From Plotosus lineatus (Eukaryota > Chordata > Actinopteri > Siluriformes > Plotosidae): 64,000 nucleotides of DNA. Made by a program: the position numbers and the translations under genes. Location: contig CM045729.1 in the NCBI GenBank assembly GCA_024760905.1, forward strand, positions 52,486,080 to 52,550,079, given 5' to 3'. Below, piece after piece: positions 45,200 through 57,107 of this stretch; within the stretch, counting starts at the first letter, position 1; every line of letters begins with the position of its first letter. The notes under the pieces were generated by a model. It made no database searches. It saw only the letters and a list, made by a program, of their open reading frames with translations, and was not told where the DNA came from.

Positions 45200-45550
45200 A
45201 GGTTTTAATCCTTTTTTTAGCGTGCTAACAGCGGGCAGTTTTAAAATGAATGCAGTGATTAAGAGCGTATGTGCTGAGCATTTGGACAGCCCGGCTGTGG
45301 GATAATGAATAAAGATTCATGTTTTAGACGCATTTTTTAAATTTTTTCCATCGAATGTGCCTGATCTAGGCAACGTTTAATCACCCCCACTGACAGGACT
45401 GAGCGCTTTCATTTAACCTTGACTGAAGATCATGAATTCTAACGCTTTTAATTGGGTACATCATTTAACAGCGTGAGCAGGGGAAATTCCTCCAATTCAA
45501 AGCTGTGAGATTGACAGACAGGGGCAGTGAGGCCTGGCACAATTAAAGAA
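45200..45550. promoter_or_regulatory. Candidate conserved non-coding element
   Basis: Unique sequence with GGACAGCCCGGCTGTGGGAT, CAACGTTTAATCACCCCCAC, CTTTTAATTGGGTACATC and CAGACAGGGGCAGTGAGGCC. No reading frame fits. Regulatory role inferred from composition. Confidence 0.3.
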
Positions 45551-45743
45551 ATCTGTATGCACTGCCCCTGTCACCACACACACACATGTGTAATGTGACT
45601 GTTTGATCATGATAACTTTATAGATTTCACCTTGTTTTGAGGAGGTTGAGTACATTAATAGACTGAGGTCAGGGGAAATGGTAAGGTGGTAGGGGCAAGA
45701 GTTTACACACCCACAACAAAGACACACAAACATACATATATAC

Positions 45744-46089
<346 letters not shown>

Positions 46090-48350
46090 CACCTTTGGTC
46101 TCCAGGCAGTTACCATGTCTGTAAGACTGTGACAGCAGAAAGAACAACAATGGAACTCTTACACCATTATGTTTATTACTACTCTGTCACTCCTAATTGA
46201 AATGTTACCGAATGGTGCAAATGACAACAGCATCTTTCGAAGACATTGTTGAAGTCACTGCTGTCTCTGACCTCTTTGGAGACAATTGCCCCTTTTATGA
46301 GCAAAGCTGTATCAAGTGGCACACGGTGAAACGCATTTTAGACACCTAATTGTTTTCTTGCCTCCGACTCCACAGAGAGAGAAAATTAATCTGTGCGTCA
46401 GGCGTCCCTTCTGTGACAGAACCTAACCAACCACAGCATGTTTGGTTAAGGAACTAAGCTCCAGGGTTCAATTTCCTATTTGCCAATTACATTTTTTTTT
46501 TTCCCGGGACAAAATTTAATGTATTATTTAAATTATCTTAGCTTTGGGATATTTTAGGGTTTTTAAACAATACATTACGTTTGGGATTTGGGGGAATGCA
46601 ATGTGGAATTGATTCAGTTCACTGTGTTCGTGATTCCATGTCAATTAGATGGTGTGTTAAATATTGATGCAATTGAGGTTGAATGCAGAGATTAACATTA
46701 TAAATCTACAAAATATTCTGCATATTATCTATATTTGTATAAATCACAAACCTTGATATAAATATTCATGTCTCAGCTATTGATTTAATTGTTGATTTTG
46801 AATGCATACTATTTATTTACTATCATATATGAAAATATATGAAATTATTAGTTATGCATGTACTAAGAATCTGACTGGAGAATGTATTATTATATCAAAT
46901 ATTGGAATATTATTATATAATTAACCATATTTATAGATTTAAGTATACAGACTTAATACAATGTCAAATTTAATTTGTTGCTACACTACACAACTGTATA
47001 CATAAAATATACAGAAATTTGTGTCTTTAATCTAAATAAGAGATGAGAATTACATTTAAAAAAATTCATAGTTTTTTCTCTCTTGTGCTCGAGCGTATGC
47101 TTGGTTAAAATTACACCCTGAACAAATACTGCATAAAAATGGTGCACCACAGAGGCCAAATTAGCACTATAGTCTGGATAATCCAGAAAAGATCATGTCA
47201 GAATGAATTGAGCCTAAGTCAGGAGGCTTTGCATGAACAGATGTCATATCAGCCACACACATGTTGTACATGAAGGTGACTAGATCAAAAGCCCATGTTA
47301 AATGTTCATACACACCACCACAAATGTCTCCGGTCTGAAAACCGGAGGTGTGGGTAATGAAGGCATTCGTTGGAAGAGGGCATGAAATCATGCACACATA
47401 CTTTCATGACTGATTGACATTGCAAGGTTAGAGTATGGCATTAAACAAATGGTCCATGGAAGAGGAGGTGGCTCTGTAAATGCTGACATCTATTTCAAGA
47501 GCCTCTACCAGGTAAGAGATATCTTCTTATTCTGCAAGCTAAGAGCAGCTAAAGTCAGTTGGAGTCTGCAATGGGCAGTTATACATAATCCCCAGTGCAC
47601 TGCACTGCAAAGAGAAGCATGCTGCCCCGCTACAGTCCATGAAATAAATGTGTAAAGAAAGGAAAATGAGTTGATTAAAAAGTGAATAAGACTCGCCTTA
47701 TCTTGCATTATACATAATACTCAACCAATTAAATACTATAGATGGTCGTTTATGCTAATTATAATAATACGTATTCAGGTTGGTCCTTTAGTGGTCACTG
47801 TGCCAACAGTTCTACAGATGTTTGTTATAACCCGTTATTTCTGATTTCATTAATCACTAATTAGATTGTATTTGCTATTAGAAGGACAAGGGCTTATTTG
47901 GGAAACCAACTCCTCTCGTATAGAGCTGAAACAGCAACCAGTACACACTGCAACTGATTCAATTTCCTTCCAGCCGGTTATCAGGATAGCAATATCAACA
48001 TAACACATCTGCTGTGGCTTGTGATTCATGACAGAAGATCTTAATGTCGATGATCTGCCAGTATTTCTCTCCAGCTATTTGAATGTTGAGCCTTGGGGCA
48101 GAACAAACTACTCTATACAAATGTCTCTCATGTTTCACAAATAAATAGCAAATATAATGGGGTTAAAAAAAAAAAAAGAAAGAAAAGAAAAGAAAAAAGA
48201 AGTCATATTACTTTCATATATAGCATTGCACAAATAAACAAAAAAATTGTATTCATTAGCTAATTTTATGGCTATATTTGTGCATTAAGGTACAGCTCTC
48301 TGATTCAAACATTCTGACTGGACCTAATTTGTTTGCATATCAGTATTTTT
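46090..48350. other. Unique AT-rich sequence, no gene seen
   Basis: About 46200-46450 is less AT-rich and could be constrained. A GGTAAGAGAT near 47510 looks donor-like but no coding exon is supported. Poly-A/GAAAA at 48163-48200. Confidence 0.4.
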
Positions 48351-48359
48351 GTGTAAAAT

Positions 48360-48700
48360 ATGAATACAATTTTGTTACATGACTTAAACCACAATTCTCT
48401 TAGCAGGCTCAGTGTGGTTATGAGCGAGCAAATTAACGAGGTAAAAACTAATGAAGCTTATGAGAGCCAGCACATCACAGCTGAGAGACTCTCACACACT
48501 CTCCCCATAATCTATGGTCCCAATAAAATCACTCCATTCCCCCAGTACACTCTCCGAGACAGATTAAATGTACACATTATAGCCTGCTACCTGGATGGCT
48601 GCAATTAGACTACCTCCTGACCCAGCACACTTTGGTCCGACTGAGCCAGGTTTATCATGTGACCTTTGTTCTGTGGTCCAGAGTGCAATGAGCTCTTCTC
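48360..48700. promoter_or_regulatory. Candidate conserved non-coding element
   Basis: GAGCGAGCAAATTAACGAGG, AAAACTAATGAAGCTTATGAG, GGATGGCTGCAATTAGACTAC and CATGTGACCTTTGTTCTGTGG in unique sequence, dense in TAAT/ATTA cores. An 82-codon frame covers part but ignores these and has no domain. Confidence 0.3.
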
Positions 48701-49532
48701 TATCAGAATTAAATGGACTGCACAGTGTGTGTAGAACTTTGGGGGGTGGGGGGATAGGGGTGTTCAGGTGATGGCTACATTTGGTGAAACTAATGTGTGA
48801 AAATTTTGCAAAATTATAAACACTTCAAATATTTCAGAGAGTATTTTAAATTAAACAAAATAAAATATGGGAGAAAACAAAATAAAAATAATAAAGAAAT
48901 GTGAACATAAAAATTAAATACAAAATAGAAGGAGAAATGTTATAGACACAAATAAAAAATATTCTGAAATATGACTGCCACAAGAGAAGAATAATTAAAA
49001 GCAGAACATGTTAAAAATTGAAGGTTATTTATAAGTATTGGACCAGAAGTTACAAAATGACCCTGTGTGTACTGAAGCACATGAAAAAAAAAAAAATCTG
49101 TGCGCAGATAAGGCAAAACGTAGCATTTCTCACCCAATACACGGATCATAGTGTTCCCACAGTGGAACAGAGCTACAGCACAATCACACAGAACGCAGAG
49201 GTTACATCTCAACACCTAGAGCTGGTTCTTCAAACTGAAGGATAAATGAACTGAGCAACATGTCAGAATGTTTTATAAGAAACTCCATTTCCATCTGAAT
49301 AAGGTTCCAAAGACTGAAAATAGCCTAATGTATCCTGGTGTATCTTCCAAATCAGAGAAATTACAGAACACTGATCCTCGAAGGATGATGTCACCATCTC
49401 GAAGACCTGACCAAGAAATGTATGACAGATTGATTATGTGTCGAAACAGTTAAAGAAAGTCTTCAATTCAATGTGCACTGACCACACTGGACTAAAACTC
49501 TTCCTTTTAAAGATTTGCACTTTTAATTCTAT
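48701..49532. other. Unique AT-rich sequence, no gene seen
   Basis: No exon or mobile element recognised. Confidence 0.4.
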
Positions 49533-49545
49533 ACACAATGTTCAG

Positions 49546-49800
49546 CCCCCAGTGCAGCTCACCGGGTTATCAAAGGCCGGCCATGTCTCTCACTGCCTCT
49601 GGTGTGATGCATGTAAAAGAACCAGTGCTGACTTTCGACAAGAGTAGGCTGCAAAGCCGTCGGCGTGTTTCCGCCCTGCGATGGCCTGGCGAGCTGTCCA
49701 GGGTGTACTCTGCCCTCGCCCGGAGTTGGCTGGGATGGGCACCAGCCTCCCCGTGACCCTAATTAGGGATGAAGCGGTTACAGAAAATGAACTGAACTGA
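49546..49800 (+). mobile_element. SINE-B copy 4, lacking the tRNA head
   Basis: Runs from CCCCAGTGCAGCTCACC through the shared centre (GCTGACTTTCGACAAGAGTA; CGGCGTGTTTCCGCC) into the SINE-B tail (CTGCGATGGCCTGGCGAGCT; GGGATGGGCACCAGCC; CCTAATTAGGGATGAAGCGG). A perfect 13-bp duplication, ACACAATGTTCAG, lies at 49533-49545 and 49801-49813. This is the cleanest view of the SINE-B 3' half. Confidence 0.9.
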
Positions 49801-49813
49801 ACACAATGTTCAG

Positions 49814-50475
49814 GGTTCGAACATAAAATGTTTAGGTTCTGTATCTCATTTTGTAATTGCAATCCAGTATACATAGGCTAACATAACAAACTGATAGGAC
49901 TTCAGTGTTCGCTTAGGCTTGGGTTACAGACACACCCAGGAAAAACAAAACATGTTAGACTCCATTGCTGCCAAACCACCCTGCCTGCTATCAGAACCAC
50001 ACGCTCCTGAACCTAATCAAAGGTTGTAATCTCGGGTAAAGCTTTTAATGGGCTTTACATTGTGGGCAATATGTGTATCATTGTTATTTTAATACAGTGT
50101 ATTGTTGTGACGTTGTTGTCACCCCTGATACACCTGTCTAGTGTCCATCAATTTAGACAATAAGATATTTGAATGACTGTGCTATGTACCATACCTTACT
50201 CTCATTCAGGTGCCGTCACAATCGCTAGAACCAGGGATGCCTGTATTAGAGCTCCCTCCTCAGGAACAAAACAAGACTGCATTCATTTTCCCAAGCCGGA
50301 AATTGAAAAAATAAAAAAAAGTTGTTGAGGCTTCTCCACAGCTAATGAAGTGTACTGGATGGTCAGCACAACTTAAAGCCTATCAGTTCATTTTTATTGT
50401 ATTTACTGGGTTTCCACACGGGTCTCAAGTGACCAAATGTTGTCATCTAGATGAGAGCTCTCATTTCCCTGCTCT
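49814..50475. other. Unique sequence, no gene seen
   Basis: No exon or mobile element recognised. Confidence 0.4.
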
Positions 50476-50946
50476 TCTTCTGCTTCTTCTTCTTCTTCTT
50501 CTTTCGGTTGTTCCCTTCAGGGGTTGCCACAGCGAATCATCTGCCTCCATCTCATCCTTTCTTCGGCATCTTCTTCGCTTACACCAACTACCTTCATGTC
50601 CTCCTTCACCATATCCATAAATCTCCTCTTTGGTCTTCCTCTGGGCCTTCTGCCTAGTAGTTCCAACCTCAGCATCCTACTACCAATATACTCACTATCC
50701 CTCCTCTGTACATGTCCAAACCATCTCAATCTAGCCTCTTTGACTTTGTCTCCATAACTTCTTACATGTGCTGTCCCTCTGATGTGCTCATTCCTGATCC
50801 TATCCATCCTCGTTACTCCCAAAGAGAACCTCAACATTTTCATCTCTGCTACCTCCAGCTCTGCCTCCTGCCTTTTCCTCAGGGCCGCTGCTTCTAAACC
50901 ATACAACATCGCTGGCCTCATCACCGTCTTGTACACTTTCCCTTTT
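50476..50946 (-). mobile_element. RTE-like LINE, 3' fragment
   Basis: Reverse copy: (CTT)n tail, CCCTTCAGGGGTTGCCACAG, then the C-terminal frame, unbroken for 144 codons (50517-50951, minus strand; [20 protein letters not shown] to RWRQMIRCGNP). Confidence 0.9.
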
Positions 50947-51200
50947 CTCACTTCCCTGCTCTATATGCACATAAACATCGAAACCATTTCCAACTCTGTT
51001 GTTTTTGACTGAAGATTTGGATTATTTTTAACACTTCATTAATCATCAGTGCAGAAGAAGCTCAATTTTAAAGTTGGCTGTAGTTCTCATCTTGGAAGCC
51101 CCTATCTCCTGTTAAAGATGATTTATATGGACCTAGATGTGATCTTGGACACTATGAAGATGACTTTTCACTGCTTATGATATAAACTCTTTTGCCAAAA
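50947..51200. other. Unique sequence, no gene seen
   Basis: No exon recognised. Confidence 0.35.
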
Positions 51201-51480
51201 AGATTTAGGACTCGAGGTTTAGTATAACCAACTAGACTTCCTGTTCAACTCTAGTGAAGTTTCTCCTACATGGTTGGTATTTTTATGAAGCTAGGTTTCC
51301 ATTCTGACTCTGGTTCCTCTCAAGGTTTCTTCCTCATGTAAACTGAGGAAGGTTTTTTCCTTGCCACTGTTGTCACAGGCTTTTTCATTAGGTATATGTA
51401 GGTTTTGTACAAGAAATGTTTCAATGTTAAATTCTTTTCACATTGTTTTCACTGTGTATAGAAATAAATTTAAGTGAAAT
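51201..51480 (+). repeat. Dispersed teleost repeat, class unknown
   Basis: GGTTCCTCTCAAGGTTTCTTCC, TCATGTAAACTGAGGAAGG and TTTTTTCCTTGCCACTGTTG form a string I recognise as very common in fish genomes. Ends and class are not visible here. Confidence 0.45.
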
Positions 51481-51697
51481 TAAGTTAAACCTAAATCTGT
51501 GACAGGTATCAACAGCAAAGTCAGTACAAATATACATTTTAATATCTCATGCAATTGTCAGACATAGGAACAATGCCAAATAGACACATTCATTAATAAC
51601 ATTAAATAGAGTGTGGTCTATAAAATATGTTGCCAAATCAAGTTAATAGCCTGCAAATATATACTCTGAAAGATAATGAGTTTTTGGTTATATGACC

Positions 51698-51701
51698 AAG
51701 C

Positions 51702-51740
<39 letters not shown>
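51698..51740. repeat. (AAT)n microsatellite
   Basis: About 14 AAT units. Confidence 0.95.
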
Positions 51741-52110
51741 GAACCTCAACATAATTATTATTTTATTTTTTATTTTTTATTTATTTCTTTTGTTATTATT
51801 ACCGTATTCACCAAACCACTTAATAATACTCGCATCAGCGGGAGGTTGGAGCATATCTCGGCTGATTCTGGATGAACAGCTTGCCAATCTATTGCAGGCG
51901 CAAAACACACAATCATTCACACTCACACCTATGGTCCATCTGGAACAGACAGTTAGCCTAATGTGTATGTCTTTGCACAGTGGTAAGAAACTAGTACCGT
52001 ATACCTGAAGGAAATCCACATAAGCATAGAGAGCACATGCAAACTTCATACAGAAGTGCCCTTGCTAAACCTGGAACCCAAACCCAGGAGTTTCTTGCTG
52101 TGAGTTGGAC
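51741..52110 (-). mobile_element. V-SINE-like SINE, copy 6
   Basis: Reverse copy, about 51835-52110: CAATCTATTGCAGGCGCAAAAC, CACACCTATGGTCCATCTGG, TTAGCCTAATGTGTATGTC, GAGCACATGCAAACTTCATAC, CTGGAACCCAAACCCAGGAG and TTTCTTGCTGTGAG. The left part 51741-51834 is AT-rich unique sequence. Confidence 0.65.
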
Positions 52111-52136
52111 ATGACGGCTATGCAGTGTACTCTTGA

Positions 52137-52272
52137 CCAAAGTCAGCAATGGTTGTATTACATCCTCTTACCCCAGACAGACAGCAGAGACAACTCGTTG
52201 ATGGTTGGGCTTGAACCCATGACTTTGGGATCAGTAATCCAGCACCATACCACTGGGCCACCACTGCCCATA
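52137..52272 (-). mobile_element. SINE-A/B head fragment
   Basis: Reverse: AAAGTCAGCAATGGTTGTATTAC, then CTTGAACCCATGACTTTGGGATCAG and CACCATACCACTGGGCCACCAC, i.e. the tRNA head and part of the centre, worn. The tail is absent, so A or B cannot be told. Confidence 0.65.
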
Positions 52273-52308
52273 TTATTATTATTATTACAATTTTATTATT
52301 ATTATTGG
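52273..52308. repeat. (ATT)n microsatellite
   Basis: ATT units with one ACA interruption. Confidence 0.9.
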
Positions 52309-53424
52309 TGGTGGCAAAAGTAGTCTACTGCAGCCAATGTCAGCAAGATTACAGAAAATAGTTAAATAAATGAAAAATGCAGCATGAAAGTGGAGACATG
52401 GGCCTACATTTAGGTGAGGTAAATACAGCCTATTTTAATGAATAAACACCATCAGTGTTGTGCGTTTTTATTGTTTAGACAGTGTTAAGTTCACAACGTT
52501 TAAGAAAGATGAGAAACTGACCCTTCATGCTGTATGATTTTGGATCACCATGTTTGTGCTTACTGTGCCTGGCAGCTGTTTACATGACATCAGTTGAGTC
52601 GTAGGTAATTTAGTGGGACCAAAGCGGCATGAGTTTTACACACTGATGAAAGAACCTGGTGATATGACCCAGCTCCAAATGTGGACAGACTGCTCAGATT
52701 CCAATGTGTATTCAGGACAGATTTGTGCCCCTCACATCTGGACGTAGATCTATCCACCTCACCCCAGACACAATACTTAGGCGAGAGGCCCAAATGGACC
52801 AAGGGAAACAGATTAGAGTACTGTATATAAAACATACCAGATTAATGGTATACCAGAATACTACCTTAATACTGCAATAAATATGTAAATATGCTATAAA
52901 ATATAAGATTATGTACTTCAATACTGGGGCATGTGGCAGTTGAGGTGGACCCTGTACAGCCAATGAGTAGTGTTTTTTGTTTTTGTTTGTTCTTTTTTGA
53001 GCAACATTACATTTCAATTAAAAAGCTTTAGTTGATTCCAGTGTATCAGTCACAGTGAAACCATAAAAAATGTGCCGTGTTTCCTCCATGACCAGGGTTC
53101 CGAAACTCTAGCTTACATTAGTACAATACCAACCTGTTTGAAAACATCAACTATGCAACCACAACATAAAAATTTTAATTGAAAAAGTACTTCCTCTTAT
53201 TTTAAACTCTCTAGGTCACTAAAACAATCGCAACAAATAAAATTTTAACAGTATTAGCAACACTCCATACTTATGCAAATGTAGTAAAGCCATGAGCTTG
53301 AGTCTGTTGTGTTTGTACACACAAAGCCAATCCTTTGATGCTGAGTGCACTTGCACTTCATTTCTTCTTGAAGAGAAATACGTTTTCAAATACCACTGAA
53401 AGACAGTAAGTTATATTGTGGCTG
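52309..53424. other. Unique sequence, no gene seen
   Basis: No exon or mobile element recognised. Confidence 0.4.
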
Positions 53425-53736
53425 TAAGGTAGGTAAAGTCCGTTGGGCTTTTTACACTCGAGCCATAGCGGCTCATCAGGCCGGTGCTTATCCCTGGTTT
53501 CCAAAATGTGAATCGACTAGAAATTCAACTCCTCCTGGATGGGACGCGAGTCCATCGCAGCTTACCTTCCCAGTATATTTTACTGGTCCCCATTTATACT
53601 GCTGGGGGGACAGAGGCACACTTGTGGTTGAGACCTTGCCCAGGGGTCTTAGCACAGTGGTCTAACCAGGATTCAAACACACAACCTCCTAATCATGAAC
53701 AGAGCACCCTAACCACAACGCCACCAGCCCCAATTG
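53425..53736 (-). mobile_element. Teleost tRNA-derived SINE, second copy
   Basis: In reverse the head reads GGGGCTGGTGGCGTTGTGG and the B box GTTTGAATCC; the centre has CCTTGCCCAGGGG and GGAGTTGAATTTC-type sequence. It shares GAGGCACACTTGTG(G/A)TT(G/A)A(G/A)ACC with the copy at 39.9 kb. Confidence 0.65.
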
Positions 53737-54105
53737 TGGCTGTTGATTAAAAATAATCAATTAATTAAATAAATAAATAAAGGAACCATTTGAGCACCTT
53801 AAAGACTCTAAAGGATCTTTTACGAGGGAGGTTTTTCATAAAGCACAAAGATGATGAGCATTACTAGGCTGCTTCTATATTTTAAAGGAAAACTAAATCT
53901 TTGGGGAAAACAAATGTTAATACAGACAGTGCTGATTAGGAAATAAGCTCATACATGGGCATTGATAATTATTATTATTATTATTATTAATAATAATAAT
54001 AATAATAATCGTCCCATACATTGGACAATTATAATCATTATTAGTCTTATACTTTGGGCAGATATTATTATTAATAATATTATTAGCATGCAGCTAACTG
54101 AATTA
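53737..54105. repeat. (ATT)n-rich sequence
   Basis: (ATT)n then (AAT)n at about 53968-54009 can pair into a hairpin; (TAAA)n near 53762-53783. The rest is unique. Confidence 0.6.
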
Positions 54106-54322
54106 ATACAGTAAAGGTATGTCTGTCACGGTCTATGGTGAGAGGCCTGTCAGCCATCGATGGCATTTGAAATGAGGAGGCCATTAGGTTTCCCACCTTG
54201 TGATGGCCCGGCGAGCTGTCCAAGGTGACCACTGTCGTCGACCAAAGTCGGCTGAGATAGGCATCAGCCTCCCCGTGACCAGAAGTAGAATTAAGTTGTT
54301 CAGAAGATGAATGAATCAGTAG
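54106..54322 (+). mobile_element. SINE-B copy 5, worn
   Basis: GTATGTCTGTCACGGTCTATGG, GTGATGGCCCGGCGAGCTGTCC, GTCGGCTGAGATAGGCATC and CAGCCTCCCCGTGACC, ending in GAAGATGAATGAATC. The head is missing. Confidence 0.7.
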
Positions 54323-54337
54323 GCTCATCCATGGTCA

Positions 54338-54361
54338 TTATTATTATTATTATTATTATTA
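54338..54361. repeat. (ATT)n microsatellite
   Basis: Eight ATT units. Confidence 0.9.
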
Positions 54362-54559
54362 GCCTATCATATTTATTAGTGGTCTCATACATATTTAAAA
54401 TCATTATTAGGCACGTACCTGGGTGTTTAGTGTAACATTGCTTTTTAAAGCAGTTTTGGAGATTAAACCTGGGTTCAGACCACCGGGTCGAGATTTTTGG
54501 ACTGATGGTCTGAGGTAGTTTTAGATGAAGCTCAGGACTCCTCAGATTAAACCATACCT

Positions 54560-54925
54560 GAACCGGCTGGAGCGACGGGTGGGGTTGTGGAGAGCAGTGG
54601 ACTCGGACCTCGTGCTTCCTCCTCCTCCTCCTCCTCCTCGTGCAGGTGAGACGGTGTGGACCCGCCGCCGCTCCGCGAGCCTCATTTAGCGCTACGCTGC
54701 TTTTCTTAATTAGCGCCGCGAGGCCTCATTAAATCCGCTCTAATGAATAAATATTGTATTTCATAGCCTGATTGCCAGATCGTCTCAATGCTCGAGCGTC
54801 GTAAACAATTATTTCCCTAAATATTCATCGCCCCAAAGTGGATGATCGTTTGGTATTTAATGCCAGTATTTTTCAAGTGCATCTTTATTATGCAAATTAA
54901 AAGAGTTTTTGATGCATTAGTTTCC
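54560..54925. promoter_or_regulatory. Candidate CpG-rich conserved non-coding element
   Basis: The strongest non-coding candidate. A GC-rich left half (CTCCTCCTCC repeat; CCGCCGCCGCTCCGCGAGCC) passes into TTAATTAGCGCCGCGAGGCC, then GAATAAATATTGTATTTCAT, then CTCGAGCGTCGTAAACAATT and ATTATGCAAATTAAAAG (octamer-like ATGCAAAT). Low repeat content, many TAAT/ATTA cores and CpGs retained in the AT-rich half suggest a developmental enhancer or a CpG island. No coding frame. Confidence 0.4.
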
Positions 54926-55324
54926 TGTAGAACCCGAGCAGTCACACGGAGAGGGAGAAAAGAAAAAGAAGAAGAAACAAGCCCAACCCTAATCTGGATA
55001 TTATTTCAAGTCTGACTTGGGATGACTCTGAATAAAGCTCAGTGGCACCGAGGTCCTCAAACCCATGGAAGGCTCCAGCATGAAGTAAACACACCTGTCG
55101 AAAATTCAGAAATTCTAGAAAGCTACATGGTGTTGAAGTCAGGCATGAGAACAGGTGGAAGAAAAAAAAAAAAAAGAAGAAGAAAAGAAAAATCCACAAG
55201 ACCAGGGGTATTGGGGTCAATTGGGGTTGAGGGGCAACACCCCATGCGGGTTCTACGGGGCGAAGCCCACTAAAAGCTGGAGAATTTGCAGCATTTTAAG
55301 GAGTCATTCGGAAAGGTAGCTGTA
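54926..55324. other. Sequence downstream of cdca7
   Basis: Purine-rich runs (GAAAAAGAAGAAGAAAC; poly-A at 55170) and no recognised gene. Confidence 0.35.
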
Positions 55325-55344
55325 GAATTTGTGGCATTTACAAG

Positions 55345-55350
55345 TTTATT
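55345..55350 (-). terminator. Possible cdca7 polyadenylation signal
   Basis: AATAAA on the minus strand (TTTATT on the plus strand), about 1.6 kb below the stop codon. It is the first one I see below the proposed last exon at 56492; another AATAAA at 56682-56687 lies between the stop and that exon. Which is used is not decidable by eye. Confidence 0.25.
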
Positions 55351-55822
55351 CTCAACTATTTGGTCAAGGAAAATAAACAAACATTTCAATTTACAAAAAA
55401 AAAGACATGCAACTTAATACATGATTCCTTTCTTAAGAACAAATATAGTCGCTTGTCTGCAATGTGTTCACTGGCTATGTACCTGCATCACAGTCACCAG
55501 AGTTTTAATATAATACCAGTCTTGATAGAGAGAGAGAGAGAGAGAGAGAGAAAGCCGCATGGTGATCGATTGGCCTGCTGGGGCTCTACAGGCCGCAGAC
55601 TTCATGCTCTGCTTTGAGAAACCCCGCAAATTTTAAAATATTTTCTCCTTGAATTTACATGATTCGCAAAAATGACATTTGGGCTTGAAAAAATAAATAA
55701 ATAACTACAGGAAACCATGTAACCATGGCGCATTCTCAAGCAAGTAAAATGTTCATACCATCAGCACACAAATAAGATTCCAGGAAGGGATGCAATGTGC
55801 AAGAAAAATGATTTACAGGTAT

Positions 55823-55826
<4 letters not shown>

Positions 55827-55857
<31 letters not shown>
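55827..55857. repeat. Poly-A (poly-T on the gene strand)
   Basis: About 30 A in a row. The (GA)n at 55526-55551 is nearby. Confidence 0.9.
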
Positions 55858-55860
<3 letters not shown>

Positions 55861-56045
55861 CCCATTAAGAGTCTGCTAATTGTTTCCACACCATTAGTGC
55901 TAAGCTGTCTAATGAAGGATGGGAGAAGACGACACAGTACATCAGTGCATTCCGTACAAACAGGCCGAGTGGGGGAGAAGAAGCAGCGCTTGTAAGGAAT
56001 GTGGAACAAAGATCAAAACTTCCATTAATATTGAAACAGGTCAAT

Positions 56046-56063
56046 GGGGGGGGGGGGGGGGGG
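56046..56063. repeat. Poly-G run
   Basis: Eighteen G in a row; length may be unreliable in an assembly. Confidence 0.85.
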
Positions 56064-56399
56064 CCACATGTAATAAAAATTAGAAAATAAACATTTTAAT
56101 TATTCCATGTCTAACATTTGAAATGAAGGAAACCACTGGTCTGCTATTTCTCCCTTTAACCATTAAAAAATCATAAGCAGTAGAGCTTCACAAAAACCTA
56201 CCATTCTTTACAGTTATAAAGGTCAACGGTGAAGCTAAAAACTCTTAGAATTAAAACTGCAGTACAATCTTTAAGGCAGCAGTGTCACTAAACACAGAGT
56301 TTAAAACAATGTAAAACAACCCCTCAGGTAAGTCAATCAATAACCATCAATCCATAAGGAATAAAATTGCATAAAGTGTATGGTTCCCTAAAACAAATT

Positions 56400-56492
56400 C
56401 TATAAACAAAACCAAGTGATGATCACAGGCCACAGACTTCGGTCAGCAAGGTCAGCACTTCTCCTCTCTCTCTCCTGCAGCTCTTCTATCTG
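56400..56492 (-). other. Possible last (mostly 3' UTR) exon of cdca7
   Basis: A good acceptor, a T-rich tract then TTCTTAG, ends at 56493, with CAGATAGAAGAGCTGCAG following. If the AG/GTAGTG donor at 56970 is used, the joined frame still meets a stop within two codons (LSSR or LSR). So this exon would be 3' UTR. The lower limit is not known. Confidence 0.3.
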
Positions 56493-56966
56493 CTAAGAAA
56501 AAAATATACATCATGAAGCCATTACGTTTCAGTTAACATTTGCTTGCACTGTAGTTCTTTCAATTTTACAGTCCAGAGAGATGAGCAGTCAAACCCAACA
56601 TTGTAAAACATTTTTTGGAAGCAGTTTTAGCCCCATAATCACTAAACTCCATAACCTACCACAGATTTCTGTCTCTCGTGGTTTTATTTAGCAGCATATC
56701 AGGCTTGTGATGCGTCAGTCAAGCGTGTGTGGGGAGTTATCTTGTGGCTTAAGATTAAAGTGGGAAATGTGTACCTACACCCGTGTTCGTTTGTTTGTTT
56801 ACGCATCAAACAAATGCAATCACGAATGGACTGTAGCAACAAGGAGTGATTGCAGTAGTGCATTTAATTACAAACCAATTTTAACTGTTTACATGACTAC
56901 TAAAAGTATTATTTTATCCAGGAGTAAATATATGCATATAATAAAAAAAACATTAAAATCAAAGCA

Positions 56967-57107
56967 CTACCTGGACAGGTAAGCATGGACATTGTCAAAG
57001 CCATGATATTTGGCCAGGTAGACAAGCACTCCTGTAGCACAATACCCCTTTCTGGTCCTACAGAAGCTGCAGTTACAAATACCCCTGCATGGGGGGCATC
57101 GCCATTC
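56967..57107 (-). CDS. cdca7 exon 9 (zinc domain, second half, stop)
   Basis: Acceptor CTTTACTCCAG. 46 codons plus [49 protein letters not shown]. Human CDCA7 continues about ten residues past HAYL (KSLKQE-type); here the frame stops after SR. A weak donor AG/GTAGTG overlaps the stop, but splicing on does not restore a tail. Confidence 0.9.
   Translation of the reverse strand, partial: EWRCPPCRGICNCSFCRTRKGYCATGVLVYLAKYHGFDNVHAYLSR

Noticed and set aside
56046..56063. G-quadruplex element
   Set aside because: A single homopolymer G run whose length may be an assembly artefact.
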